From assembly GCF_964340395.1 (NCBI RefSeq), contig NC_135564.1, forward strand, positions 23,110,387 through 23,174,386: 64,000 bases of DNA. The letters are read 5' to 3'. This stretch comes from Glandiceps talaboti. Taxonomy: Eukaryota > Hemichordata > Enteropneusta > Spengelidae. The translations under genes and the position numbers were made by a program. Positions within the stretch are counted from its first letter, which is position 1. The number at the start of each line of letters is the position of its first letter. The notes under the pieces are model-generated. The model saw nothing but the letters and a program-made list of their open reading frames with translations. It did not search any database and had not been told where the DNA came from. This document shows, piece by piece, positions 34,780-47,600 of the stretch.

Positions 34780-35043
34780 GTGCAAACCCCTCAGTACATA
34801 CACAACACATGGCATTGTATGGAGAGATGTGCAATGCATCTTGGAACTGGTAACATGCATGTCTGTGACCATGACACAAACATCCTGCCACATCCTGAAC
34901 GAGGGGTGGTCTTAAAGAAGAGCCGCCAGCTGCGAGTCTGGGTAACCGAGACTAGCTCTCACTCTGCAAATCTAGTGCGCCTTCTTGTGGTTGACTACCT
35001 GAGAAATGGCTGGAACTTCAGTAACCCAAATATGGCGTATTGA
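34780..35043 (+). other. Unassigned ORF, weakly gene-like
   Basis: Plus-strand open frame of about 88 codons ending NPNMAY. The stretch RQLRVWVTETSSHSANLVRL followed by LLVVDYLRNGW has the look of a conserved helical domain and faintly recalls BEN domains. There is no ATG at the start (GTG) and no clear exon boundaries. May be a gene fragment or chance. Confidence 0.2.
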
Positions 35044-35224
35044 CATAAAAATACTTGTAATATAATGCTGCTGATACCATCTAACATATATATTGCATAC
35101 ATGTGTGGCAAATTCTGGCAAAAAGGTCCTGTGGACTTCAGAGATTCTGTATTTTCAAAGTATGTGTACCCCCCCCCCAACCCACTGTCTATGGTGAAAT
35201 TTACAATTGAGCTTCATTTAGCTG

Positions 35225-36237
35225 TTCAATATATATATATATAGTACCGCTATATAATTTAACCCAGTGAATGTTTTACTTTCATATTGCATCACTTGCC
35301 TGAAGGGCACACCATTTATTTTTTGGTTCACCAATTACCTTAGTCTGTAAGGTACGCCATGACGAGGCGCCCTCACACGTGTGAGAGTAGGCCGATGAGG
35401 GCGGAAAATCACAACATATCTTACAGTCTACGTTTACCTTAATGCACATCATTTATATTCATATGTACATCATTTACTATATACATGTATCATTTGCCTT
35501 GGGTGTCATTTTTTTGCATGGCACATCATGCGTCTTGTGTATGATTTGATACTAGGTTATCAGCTATCTGGTGTCATTTATTTTTATGATGCACCATGCA
35601 TGTGTAACTTATTTTCAATTTTTCATCATTTGCCTTTGTGTGGGCATCGTTTATATTCATAGTGCATTACTTGCTTTATGTGTGTTATTTATTTTCATAT
35701 ACGAATCACTTCCCCTTATGTGTGTGTTATTTGTTCTCACAGATGCTTAATTTACATTTATAAGTCACTGACGTTAGCATGTATAAAACAGTTATTTTGC
35801 ATTCATCATCGTCGCAAATCGAATGTAGAAGAATAACAAAAAGTAAGTAACTTATAGGTGACACTTACCACTCTTAGCCATCAAGTGTAGGTGATGTATG
35901 CTTGATATCTTGTAGATATAATAGACATTGCCTTGAATGACAGCCGCAAAAGGCAGATGATAGTACTTTCAGTTGATCAGTATATGTATAGATAACTTAC
36001 GGTATAATTTATTTAAATTCTCATCCTTCAAGACCAAATAGGAATTTACTGTGAGCACTGTAAACAGCTGCAGGTTATGATATGGCAAGTCTGGCAAAAA
36101 GGTCCCCTGAACGTTAGACTATTTCTAACGGTCTAACGTTCATATTATCTAGTCAATGCTAGGGGTGTCATCGCTGCCAAGCAATTCTTTGTTGCCTTTT
36201 TTGAGTTGCCATAACATATCCAAGGGGACACATTTTT

Positions 36238-36268
<31 letters not shown>

Positions 36269-36338
36269 CACACTCACACACACACACACACACACACTCA
36301 CACTCACACTCACACTCACACTCACACTCACACTCACA

Positions 36339-36377
<39 letters not shown>

Positions 36378-36640
36378 CTTGACTGCGAATAATGTCAAGG
36401 GCACTCTCAATCATACAAACATATAGTTTGTATGTTTGGTGTTAAAATAGCTTGAATATGATACATGGCGAAGATGACGAATGCAGATGGAAACGCGGCG
36501 ATGACAAATACGGACGGAGATGTACGCGGTGAAAATATAAACGGTGGCGAAACTGCGAAATTTGTGTCTGTGGATGTTATGTATGAGAGAAAGGCCATAG
36601 AGAGGCAAGTGAAAATACTACCGACCAACCGACAAACCGG
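35225..36640 (-). repeat. Copy 2 of the dispersed segment, without the nested MITEs
   Basis: Reverse complement of 7755-9830 between a (TA)n and a TTGG/CCAA end. It keeps the 8500 palindrome (36109-36141) and the small TIR element (35341-35430). It lacks the insertions at 7857, 8823 and 9286 of copy 1, with single copies of their target sites. Confidence 0.85.
36237..36372. repeat. (CA)n / (CACACT)n compound microsatellite
   Basis: Alternating CA and CACACT/CACTCA blocks. Confidence 0.95.
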
Positions 36641-36840
36641 TCACCAACTTAACCTAGCCTGAGGACAACCAAAAATGAGAAGAAAGAGAAAAAGATGAAA
36701 TGTTTGTGTATATGTAAATACCGACAGCGAAAAAGGACCGAGATGCGAGGTAGTTGACGATGAGGACGAAATTATTTTTAATTTGGAGGTTGGGAAAGAG
36801 AAAGGGGAAGGGATATAGAAACTAGTCACTCATTCATTCA

Positions 36841-36846
36841 TTTATT
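36841..36846 (-). promoter_or_regulatory. Candidate polyadenylation signal AATAAA
   Basis: AATAAA on the minus strand, placed downstream of the possible terminal exon of the array. AATAAA is common by chance in such AT-rich DNA. Confidence 0.2.
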
Positions 36847-36895
36847 CATACAATCATATTTAAAAAAGAAAAACAATTTTATCAAATTTTAATAA

Positions 36896-36933
36896 TCACA
36901 TTCTTGGGTCTTCGAATTCATCTTTGGTCCAGC
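36896..36933 (-). CDS. Possible last exon of the array gene
   Basis: Minus strand: acceptor AATTCACTTTAG, then GC plus 12 codons beginning WTKDEFEDP and ending in TGA at 36896. It starts with two bases, which fits an upstream exon ending in phase 1, as the 37513-37586 segment does. An AATAAA is present on the minus strand at 36841-36846, about 50 nt beyond the stop. This is only a suggestion from signals; no homology supports it. Confidence 0.22.
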
Positions 36934-37512
36934 CTAAAGTGAATTAATAAAAGTATTTATTGAAACAACATCCATTCGAATTGTAATATTTACTAAATCC
37001 TTAAACAAAATTGCTAACATCGATAATATTCCATTGTGTAATGTGGTTCATATAATGCATGAGCATCATTCTACATCATGGCATTGTGACATTATTTCAC
37101 AAATTTCTATGTCATTCATTCTCCAGTGTTCGAGATATGAGTCAAAACACTCAAAATTGCTATTACTTTACTAAGCTCTAAAAAATATTACTGCTGATAA
37201 TATCATAATTGAATATATAAAACAATAGACAATATATTTACATATCGAATGATTGTAATATCTACACTCAAAATTGCAATTACTTAATCTGACCTTTTAG
37301 AAAAATTACTTCAATACAATGTTTATTTTACTCTAATTTTAGCCTGAAAATACTTGTGAACTAAGCTTGTCATGTGATTAGTATTCAGAAGGCCACCCTC
37401 TCCCCCTTATATTGTACTTGTATTTATCATTGTTGACAGGAGAAAAATATTGACAATAACACATTGATGAAATTTATGTCGACTAATTTTAAAATTCAGA
37501 ATGTTGACTCAC

Positions 37513-37586
37513 ATCTGTGGCATTCGCAGTCGTTGTCACATCCATCCAGCTCCAGTCTTCGTACCATCTTCCGTGGCCTTGTAATC
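37513..37586 (-). CDS. Diverged exon-like segment, 74 nt, DGCDNDC motif
   Basis: Minus strand: acceptor TTTACTCACTTAAG before GATTACAAGG, donor GTGAGT. The frame that aligns with the module is open (ITRPRKMVRR, then LELDGCDNDCECHR) and ends with 1 nt. It is clearly homologous at DNA level to the segment at 37796-37864 and to the 80-nt array exon (GGCCACGGAAGATG versus GGTCACGGAAGATG). Confidence 0.33.
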
Positions 37587-37795
37587 CTTAAGTGAGTAAA
37601 TAAAAGATAATTTATTTATTTATTGAATGAAAAGAAATTTATTAAAATTGTAATGTTTACACTCAAAATTACTAATATTGACTAACTTCTTTGTTGCTAC
37701 TTATCATGTGATAAGAATTCACATTGATGACAGAAGAAAAAAATATTGCCCAAAAACAAATTGATGAAATTTATGGCGACTCGATGTTGACCCAC

Positions 37796-37864
37796 TTCTG
37801 TGGTGTTTGCAATCAGAGTCACACCCATCCCTCTCCACTCTTTGTATCATCGTCTGTGGCCTTG
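37796..37864 (-). CDS. Diverged exon-like segment, 69 nt, DGCDSDC motif
   Basis: Minus strand: acceptor TTTGTACCTTCAG before CAAGGCC, weak donor GTGGGT. The frame matching the module exon is open: it begins with RPQ, aligns with the array RSRKMTR segment, and then carries DGCDSDCKHH, a cysteine motif absent from the array consensus. It may preserve the ancestral sequence before expansion. The donor is poor, so it may be dead. Confidence 0.3.
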
Positions 37865-37941
37865 CTGAAGGTACAAAATATTGGGCAACAAAATATAATG
37901 ACCATTTTCAGTAATTTTACAAATCCAAAATCTTCACTTAC

Positions 37942-38021
37942 TTCTTCCACTTCGTGATTGGCTGTCTGGTGTTCTTCTGCCATCTGTGTTCGTGTCATCT
38001 TCCGTGACCTTGAGTTCCATC
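37942..38021 (-). CDS. Most proximal canonical 80-nt module exon
   Basis: The lowest-coordinate unit that still matches the array consensus. Minus strand: acceptor TTCTTTCAG before GATGG, 80 nt, donor GTAAGTG at 37941-37936. It carries a few private differences (TTCGTG for TTCTTG, TTCTTC for TTCATC) compared with the centre of the array, as expected for an edge copy. Confidence 0.4.
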
Positions 38022-38146
38022 CTGAAAGAATGAATCAAACAATACAGTATAAACTTATTGATGGAATGAAATAACAGTTATTTAGATCCTAATATTTACT
38101 CTTAAAGTTGCCACTACTCAATTTAACATTTTTGAAAAGATATTAC

Positions 38147-38237
38147 CAAGGAAAATACAATTCTGTTCATCTCCAAAATATTTCTTAATTCTGCTACAAT
38201 CTACTTGTGACATAAGGTTGTCATTACTTGTCGTGTG
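38147..38237 (-). CDS. Most proximal canonical 91-nt module exon
   Basis: Type A, open, and exactly 91 nt between a CTTAG acceptor and a GTAATATC donor on the minus strand. The acceptor differs from the usual CTAAG but keeps AG at the same place, which supports that position as the functional acceptor. A 125-nt intron (38022-38146) separates it from the 80-nt exon at 37942-38021. Confidence 0.4.
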
Positions 38238-38559
38238 CTAAGTACTGACAAAAGAACTTTTAGATAACTTATACTTTCCATTGCAGATGGGAAGAAATAT
38301 TGGGCAACAAAATTTAATGTCCATTCTCAGTAATTATACAATATCAAAATCTTCACTTACTTCTTCCACTTCTTGATTGACTATCTGGTGTTCATCTGCC
38401 ATCTGTGTTCGTGTCATCTTCCGTGACCTTGAGTTCCATCCTGAAAGGAATGAATCAAAAAATACAGTATAAACTTATTGATGGAATGAAATAACAGTAT
38501 TCTAATATTTACTCTTACAAGTTGCCACTACTCACTTTAACCTTTTTGAAAAGATATTA

Positions 38560-38650
38560 CCACGGATAATACAATTCTATTCATCTCCAATATTTCTTCA
38601 TTCTGCTACAATCTACTTGTGACATAAGGTTGTCATTACGTGTCGTGTTT
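38560..38650 (-). pseudogene. Type-B module exon with 2-bp deletion (example)
   Basis: In this and 26 other copies the type-A string TATTTTGG is TATTGG on the minus strand. The frame then reads KKYWR followed by TGA. Type B also shares TAG in place of a glutamine codon further on, and usually a CGT codon where type A has AGT. In this copy the TAAG acceptor is also lost (CTAAAACAC). Splicing in such an exon would truncate the product; skipping a whole type-B unit would keep frame. Boundaries are approximate because of the deletion. Confidence 0.5.
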
Positions 38651-41600
38651 TAGTACTGACAAAAGAACTTTTTGATAACTTATACTTTCCATTGCAGATG
38701 GGAAGAAATATTGGGCAACAAAATTTAATGACCATTCTCAGTAATTATTCAATTCCAAAATATTCACTTACTTCTTCCACTTCTTGATTGGCTGTCTGGT
38801 GTTCATCTGCCATCTGTGTTCGTGTCATCTTCCGTGACCTTGAGTTCCATCCTGAAAGGAATGAATCAAACAATACAGTATGAACTTATTGATGGAATGA
38901 AATAACAGTTATTTAGATTCTAATATTTATTCTTAAAGTTGCCACTACTCAATTTAACCTTTTTGAAAAAATATTACCACGGATAATACAATTCTGTTCA
39001 TCTCCAAAATATTTCTTCATTCTGCTACAATCTACTCGTGACATAAATTGTCATTACTTGTTGTGTGCTTAGTACTGACAAAAGAACTTTTTGATAACTT
39101 ATACTTTCCATTGCAGATGGGAATAAATATTGGGCAACAAAATTTAATGACCATTCTCAGTAATTATACAATTCCAAAATCTTCACTTACTTCTTCCACT
39201 TCTTGATTGGCTGTCTGGTGTTCATCTTCCGTGACCTTGAGTTCCATCCTGAAAGGAATGAATCAAACAATACAGTATAAACTTATTGATGGAATGAAAT
39301 AACAATATTCTAATATTTACTCTTAAAGTTCCCACTACTCAATTTAACCTTTTTAAAAAGATATTACCACGGATAATACAATTCTGTTCATCTCCAAAAT
39401 ATGTCTTCATTCTGCTACAATCTACTTGTGACATAAGGTTGTCATTACTTGTCGTGTGCTTAGTACTGACAAAAGAAATTTTAGATAACTTATACTTTCC
39501 ATTGCAGATGGGAATAAATATTGGGCAACAAAGTTTAATGACCATTCTCAGTAATTATACAATTCCAAAATCTTCACTTACTTCTTCCACTTCTTGATTG
39601 GCTGTCTGGTGTTCATCTGCCATCTGTGTTCGTGTCATCTTCCGTGACCTTGAGTTCCATCCTGAAAGGAATGAATCAAACAATACAGTATAAACTTATT
39701 GATGGAATGAACTAAGAGTTATTTAGATTCTAATATTTATTCTTAAAGTTGCCACTACTCAATTTAACCTTTTTGAAAAGATATTACCACGGATAATACA
39801 ATTCTGTTCATCTCCAAAATATTTCTTTATTCTGCTACAATCTACTTGTGACGTAAGGTTGTCATTACTTGTCGTGTGCTTAGTACTGACAAAAGAAATT
39901 TTAGATAACTTATACTTTCCATTGCAGATGGGAATAAATATTGGGCAACAAAATTTAATGACCATTCTCAGTAATTATACAGTACCAAAATCTTCACTTA
40001 CTTCTTCCACTTCTTGATTGGCTGTCTGGTGTTCATCTGCCATCTGTGTTCGTGTGATCTTCCGTGAAGTTGAGTTCCATCCTGAAAGGAATGAATGAAA
40101 CAATACAGTATAAACTTATTGATGGAATGAAATAGCAGTATTCTAATATTTACTCTTACAAGTTGCCACTACTCACTTTAACCTTTTTGAAAAGATATTA
40201 CCACGGATAATACAATTCTATTCATCTCCAATATTTCTTCATTCTGCTACAATCTACTTGTGACATAAGGTTGTCATTACGTGTCGTGTGCTTAGTACTG
40301 ACAAAAGAACTTTTAGATAACTTATACTTTCCATTGCAGATGGCAATAAATATTGGGCAACAAAATTTAATGACCATTCTCAGTAATTATTCAATTCCAA
40401 AATCTTCACTTACTTCTTCCACTTCTTGATTGGCTGTCTGGTGTTCATCTGCCATCTGTGTTCGTGTCATCTTCCTTGACCTTGAGTTCCATCCTGAAAG
40501 GAATGAATCAAACAATACAGTATAAACTTATTGATGGAATGAAATAACAGTTATTTAGATTCTAATATTTACTCTTAAAGTTCCCACTACTCAATTTAAC
40601 CTTTTTGAAAAGATATTACCACGGATAATACAATTCTGTTCATCTCCAAAATATGTCTTAATTCTGCTACAATCTACTTGTGACATAAGGTTGTCATTAC
40701 TTGTCGTGTGCTTAGTACTGACAAAAGAACTTTTAGATAACTTATACTTTCCATTGCAGATGTGAAGAAATATTGGGCAACAAAGTTTAATGACCATTCT
40801 CAGTAATTATACAATTCCAAAATCTTCACTTACTTCTTCCACTTCTTGATTGGCTGTCTGGTGTTCATCTGCCATCTGTGTTCGTGTCATCTTCCTTGAC
40901 CTTGAGTTCCATCTCGAAAGGAATGAATCAAACAATACAGTATAAACTTATTGATGGAATGAAATAACAGTTATTTAGATTCTAATATTTATTCATAAAG
41001 TTGCCACTACTCAATTTAACCTTTTTGAAAAGATATTACCACAGATAATACAATTCTGTTCATCTCCAAAATATGTCTTTATTTTGCTACAATCTACTTG
41101 TGACACAAGGTTGTCATTACTTGTCGTGTGGTTAGTACTGACAAAAGAACTTTTAGATAACTTATACTTTCCATTGCAGATGGCAATAAATATTGGGCAA
41201 CAAAATTTAATGACCATTATCAGTAATTATACAATTCCAAAATCTTCTCTTACTTCTTCCACTTCTGGTGTTCATCTGCCATCTGTGCTCGTGTCATCTT
41301 CCGTGACCTTGAGTTCCATCCTGAAAGGAATGAATCAAACAATACAGTATAAACTTAATGATGGAATGAAATAACAGTTATTTAGATTCTAATATTTACT
41401 CTTAAAGTTCCCACTACTCAATTTAACCTTTTTGAAAAGATATTACCATGGATAATACAATTCTGTTCATCTCCAAAATATGTCTTCATTCTGCTACAAT
41501 CTACTCGTGACATAAGGTTGTCATTACTTGTCCTGTGCTTAGTACTAACAAAAGAACTTTTAGATAACTTATACTTTCCATTGCAGATGGGAAGATATAT

Positions 41601-44600
41601 TGGGCAACAAAGTTTAATGACCATTCTCAGTAATTATACAATTCCAAAATCTTCACTTACTTCTTCCACTTCTTGATTGGCTGTCTGGTGTTCATCTGCC
41701 ATCTGTGTTCGTGTCATCTTCCGTGACCTTGAGTTCCATCCTGAAAGGAATGAATCAAACAATACAGTATAAACTTATTGATGGAATGAAATAACAGTAT
41801 TCTAATATTTACTCTTAAAGTTGTCACTACTCAATTTAACCTTTTTGAAAAGATATTACCCCGGATAATACAATTCTGTTCATCTCCAATATTTCTTCAT
41901 TCTGCTACAATCTACTTGTGACATAAGGTTGTCAGTACTTGTCGTGAGCTTAGTACTGACAAAAGAACTTTTAGATAACTTATACTTTCCATTGCAGATG
42001 GGAATAAATATTGGGCAACAAAATTTAATGACCATTCTCAGTAATTATACAATTCCAGAATCTTCACTTACTTCTTCCACTTCTTGATTGGCTGTCTGGT
42101 GTTCATCTGCCATCTGTGTTCGTGTCATCTTCCTTGACCTTGAGTTCCATCCTGAAAGGAATGAATCAAACAATACAGTATGAACTTATTGATGGAATGA
42201 AATAACAGTTATTTAGATTCTAATATTTACTCTTAAAGTTCCCACTACTCAATTTAACCTTTTTGAAAAGATATTACCACGGATAATACAATTCTGTTCA
42301 TCTCCAAAATATGTCTTCATTCTGCTACAATCTACTTGTGACATAAGGTTGTCATTACTTGTCGTGTGCTTAGTACTGACAAAAGAACTTTTTGATAACT
42401 TATACTTTCCATTGTAGATGGGAATAAATATTGGGTAACAAAGTTTAATGACCATTCTCAGTAATTATACAATTCCAAACTCTTCACTTACTTCTTCCAC
42501 TTCTTGATTGGCTGTCTGGTGTTCATCTGCCATCTGTGTTCGTGTCATCTTCCTTGACCTTGAGTTCCATCCTGAAAGGAATGAATCAAACAATACAGTA
42601 TAAACTTATTGATGGAATGAAATAACAATTATTTAGATTCTAATATTTACTCTTAAAGTTCCCACTACTCAATTTAACCTTTTTGAAAAGATATTACCAC
42701 GGATAATACAATTCTGTTCATCTCCAAAATATGTCTTCATTCTGCTACAATCTACTTGTGACATAAGGTTGTCATTACTTGTCGTGTGCTTAGTAGTGAC
42801 AAAAGAACTTTTAGATAACTTATACTTTCCATTGCAGATGGGAATAAATATTGGGCAACAAAATTTAAGGACCATTCTCAGTAATTATACAATTCCAGAA
42901 TCTTCACTTACTTCTTCCACTTCTTGATTGGCTGTCTGGTGTTCATCTGCCATCTGTGTTCGTGTCATCTTCCGTGACCTTGAGTTCCATCCTGAAAGGA
43001 AAGAATCAAACAATACAGTATAAACTTATTGATGGAATGAAATAACAGTATTCTAATATTTACTCTTACAAAATGCAAATACTCACTTTAACCTTTTTGA
43101 AAAGATATTACCACGGATAATACAATTCTATTAATCTTCAATATTTCTTCATTCTGCTACAATCTACATGTAACATAAGGTTGTCATTACGTGTCGTGTG
43201 CTTAGTACTGACAAAAGAACTTTTAGATAACTTATACTTTCCATTGCAGATGGCAATAAATATTGGGCAACAAAGTTTAATGACCATTCTCAGTAATTAT
43301 ACAATTCCAAAATCTTCACTTACTTCTTCTACTTCTTGATTGGCTGTCTGGTGTTCATCTGCCATCTGTGTTCGTGTCATCTTCCTTGACCTTGAGTTCC
43401 ATCTCGAAAGGAATGAATCAAACAATACAGTATAAACTTATTGATGGAATGAAATAACAGTTATTTAGATTCTAATATTTACTCTTAAAGTTCCCACTAC
43501 TCAATTTAACCTTTTTGAAAAGATATTACCATGGATAATATAATTCTGTTCAATCTCCAAAATATGTCTTCATTCTGCTACAATCTACTCGTGACATAAG
43601 GTTGTCATTACTTGTCCTGTGCTTAGTACTGACAAAAGAACTTTTAGATAACTTATACTTTCCATTGCAGATGGGAAGAAATATTGGGCAACAAAGTTTA
43701 ATGACCATTCTCAGTAATTACACAATTCCAAAATCTTCACTTACTTCTTCCACTTCTTGATTGGCTGTCTGGTGTTCATCTGCCATCTGTGTTCGTGTCA
43801 TCTTCCGTGACCTTGAGTTCCATCCTGAAAGGAATGAATCAAACAATACAGTATAAACTTAATGATGGAATGAAATAACAGTTATTTAGATTCTAATATT
43901 TACTCTTAAAGTTCCCACTACTCAATTTAACCTTTTTGAAAAGATATTACCATGGATAATATAATTCTGTTCAATCTCCAAAATATGTCTTCATTCTGCT
44001 ACAATCTACTCGTGACATAAGGTTGTCATTACTTGTCCTGTGCTTAGTACTGACAAAAGAACTTTTAGATAACTTATACTTTCCATTGCAGATGGGAAGA
44101 AATATTGGGCAACAAAGTTTAATGACCATTCTCAGTAATTACACAATTCCAAAATCTTCACTTACTTCTTCCACTTCTTGATTGGCTGTCTGGTGTTCAT
44201 CTGCCATCTGTGTTCGTGTCATCTTCCGTGACCTTGAGTTCCATCCTGAAAGGAATGAATCAAACAATACAGTATAAACTTATTGATGGAATGAAATAAC
44301 AGTATTCTAATATTTACTCTTAAAGTTGTCACTACTCAATTTAACCTTTTTGAAAAGATATTACCCCGGATAATACAATTCTGTTCATCTCCAATATTTC
44401 TTCATTCTGCTACAATCTACTTGTGACATAAGGTTGTCATTACTTGTTGTGTGCTTAGTACTGACAAAAGAACTTTTAGATAACTTATACTTTCCATTGC
44501 AGATGTGAAGAAATATTGGGCAACAAACTTTAATGACCATTCTCAGTAATTGTACAATTCGAAAATCTTCACTTACTTCTTCCACTTCTTGATTGGCTGT

Positions 44601-47600
44601 CTGGTGTTCATCTGCCATCTGTGTTCGTGTCATCTTCCGTGACCTTGAGTTCCATCCTGAAAGGAATTAATCAAACAATACAGTATAAACTTATAAGTGG
44701 AATGAAATAACAGTATTCTAATATTTACTCTTACAAAATGCCACTACTCTCTTTAACCTTTTTGAAAAGATATTACCACGGATAATACAATTCTATTCAT
44801 CTCCAATATTTTTTCATTCTGCTACAATCTACTTGGAACATAAGATTGTAATTACGTGTCGTGTGCTTAGTACTGACAAAAGAACTTTTAGATAACTTAT
44901 ACTTTCCATTGCAGATGGGAAGAAATATTGGGCAACAAAGTTTAATGACCATTCTCAGTAATTACACAATTCCAAAATCTTCACTTACTTCTTCCACTTC
45001 TTGATTGGCTGTCTGGTGTTCATCTGCCATCTGTGTTCGTGTCATCTTCCGTGACCTTGAGTTCCATCCTGAAAGGAATGAATCAAACAATACAGTATAA
45101 ACTTATTGATGGAATGAAATAACAGTATTCTAATATTTACTCTTAAAGTTGTCACTACTCAATTTAACCTTTTTGAAAAGATATTACCCCGGATAATACA
45201 ATTCTGTTCATCTCCAATATTTCTTCATTCTGCTACAATCTACTTGTGACATAAGGTTGTCATTACTTGTTGTGTGCTTAGTACTGACAAAAGAACTTTT
45301 AGATAACTTATACTTTCCATTGCAGATGTGAAGAAATATTGGGCAACAAACTTTAATGACCATTCTCAGTAATTATACAATTCCAAAATCTTCACTTACT
45401 TCTTCCACTTCTTGATTGGCTGTCTGGTGTTCATCTGCCATCTGTGTTCGTGTCATCTTCCGTGACCTTGAGTTCCATCCTGAAAGGAATTAATCAAACA
45501 ATACAGTATAAACTTATAAGTGGAATGAAATAACAGTATTCTAATATTTACTCTTACAAAATGCCACTACTCTCTTTAACCTTTTTGAAAAGATATTACC
45601 ACGGATAATACAATTCTATTCATCTCCAATATTTTTTCATTCTGCTACAATCTACTTGGAACATAAGATTGTAATTACGTGTCGTGTGCTTAGTACTGAC
45701 AAAAGAACTTTTAGATAACTTATACTTTCCATTGCAGGTGGGAATAAATATTGGGCAACAAAATTTAATGACCATTCTCAGTAATTATTCAATTCCAAAA
45801 TCTTCACTTACTTCTTCCACTTCTTGATTGGCTGTCTTGTGTTCATCTGCCATCTGTGTTCGTGTCATCTTCCTTGACCTTGAGTTCCATCCTGAAAGGA
45901 ATGAATCAAGCAATACAGTATAAACTTATTGATGGAATGAAATAAGTTATTTAAATTCTAATATTTACTCTTAAAGTTCCCACTACTCAATTTAACCTTT
46001 TTGAAAAGATATTACCACGGATAATACAATTCTGTTCATCTCCAAAATATTTCTTCATTCTGCTACAATCTACTCGTGACATAAGGTTGTCATTACTTGT
46101 CGTGTGCTTACTACTGACAAAAGAACTTTTTGATGACTTATACTTTCCATTGCAGATGGGAATAAATATTGGGCAACAAAATTTAATGACCATTATCAGT
46201 AATTATACAATTCCAAAATCTTCACTTACTTCTTCCACTTCTTGATTGGCTGTCTGGTGTTCATCTGCCATCTGTGTTCGTGTCATCTTCCGTGACCTTG
46301 AGTTCCATCCTGAAAGGAATGAATAAAACAATACAGTATAAACTTATTGATGGAATGAAATAACAGTATTCTAATATTTACTCTTACAAAATGCCACTAC
46401 TCACTTTAACCTTTTTGAAAAGATATTACCACGGATAATACAATTCTAATCATCTCCAATATTTCTTCATTCTGCTACAATCTACTTGTAACATAAGGTT
46501 GTCATTACGTGTCGTGTGCTTAGTACTGCCAAAAGAACATTTAGATAACTTATACTTTCCATTACAGATGGGAAGAAATATTGGGCAACAAAATTTAATT
46601 ACCATTCTCAGTAATTATACAATTCCAAAATCTTCACTTACTTCTTCCACTTCTTGATTGACAGTCTTGTGTTCATCTGCCATCTGTGTTCGTGTCATCT
46701 TCCGTGACCTTGAGTTCCATCCTGAAAGGAATGAATCAAACAATACAGTATAAACTTATTGATTATTTAGATTCTAATATTTACTCTTAAAGTTCCCACT
46801 ACTCAATTTAACCTTTTTGAAAAGATATTACCACGGATAATACAATTCTGTTCATCTCCAAAATATGTCTTAATTCTGCTACAATCTACTTGTGACATAA
46901 GGTTGTCATTACTTGTCGTGTGCTTAGTAGTGACAAAAGAACTTTTAGATAACTTATACTTTCCATTGCAGATGGCAATAAATATTGGGCAACAAAGTTT
47001 AATGACCATTCTCAGTAATTATACAATTCCAAAATCTTCACTTAATTCTTCTACTTCTTGATTGGCTGTCTGGTGTTCATCTGCCATCTGTGTTCGTGTC
47101 ATCTTCCTTGACCTTGAGTTCCATCTCGAAAGGAATGAATCAAACAATACAGTATAAACTTATTGATGGAATGAAATAACAGTTATTTAGATTCCGTGAC
47201 CTTGAGTTCCATCCTGAAAGGAATGAATAAAACAATACAGTATAAACTTATTGATGGAATGAAATAACAGTATTCTAATATTTACTCTTACAAAATGCCA
47301 CTACTCTCTTTAACCTTTTTGAAAAGATATTACCACGGATAATACAATTCTATTCATCTCCAATATTTCTTCATTCTGCTACAATCTACTTGGAACATAA
47401 GGTTGTCATTACGTGTCGTGTGCTTAGTCGTGACAAAAGAACTTTTAGATAACTTATACTTTCCATTGCAGATGGGAATAAATATTGGGCAACAAAATTT
47501 AATGATCATTCTCAGTAATTATACAATTCCAGAATCTTCACTTACTTCTTCCACTTCTTGATTGGCTGTCTGGTGTTCATCTGTCATCTGTGTTCGTGTC

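Larger units (their letters stand above)
36885..37870 (-). repeat. Diverged, degraded edge units of the array
   Basis: Blocks here align by eye with the array unit but are heavily diverged. Around 36950-37010 and 37620-37680 there are matches to the TTATTGATGGAATGAAAT / TAATATTTACTC intron block, and around 37340-37385 to the 91-nt exon flank (TACTTGTGA..GCTTGTCAT..GTGATTAGTA). Homogenised centre and degenerate margin is the usual picture of an array maintained by unequal exchange. Confidence 0.65.
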
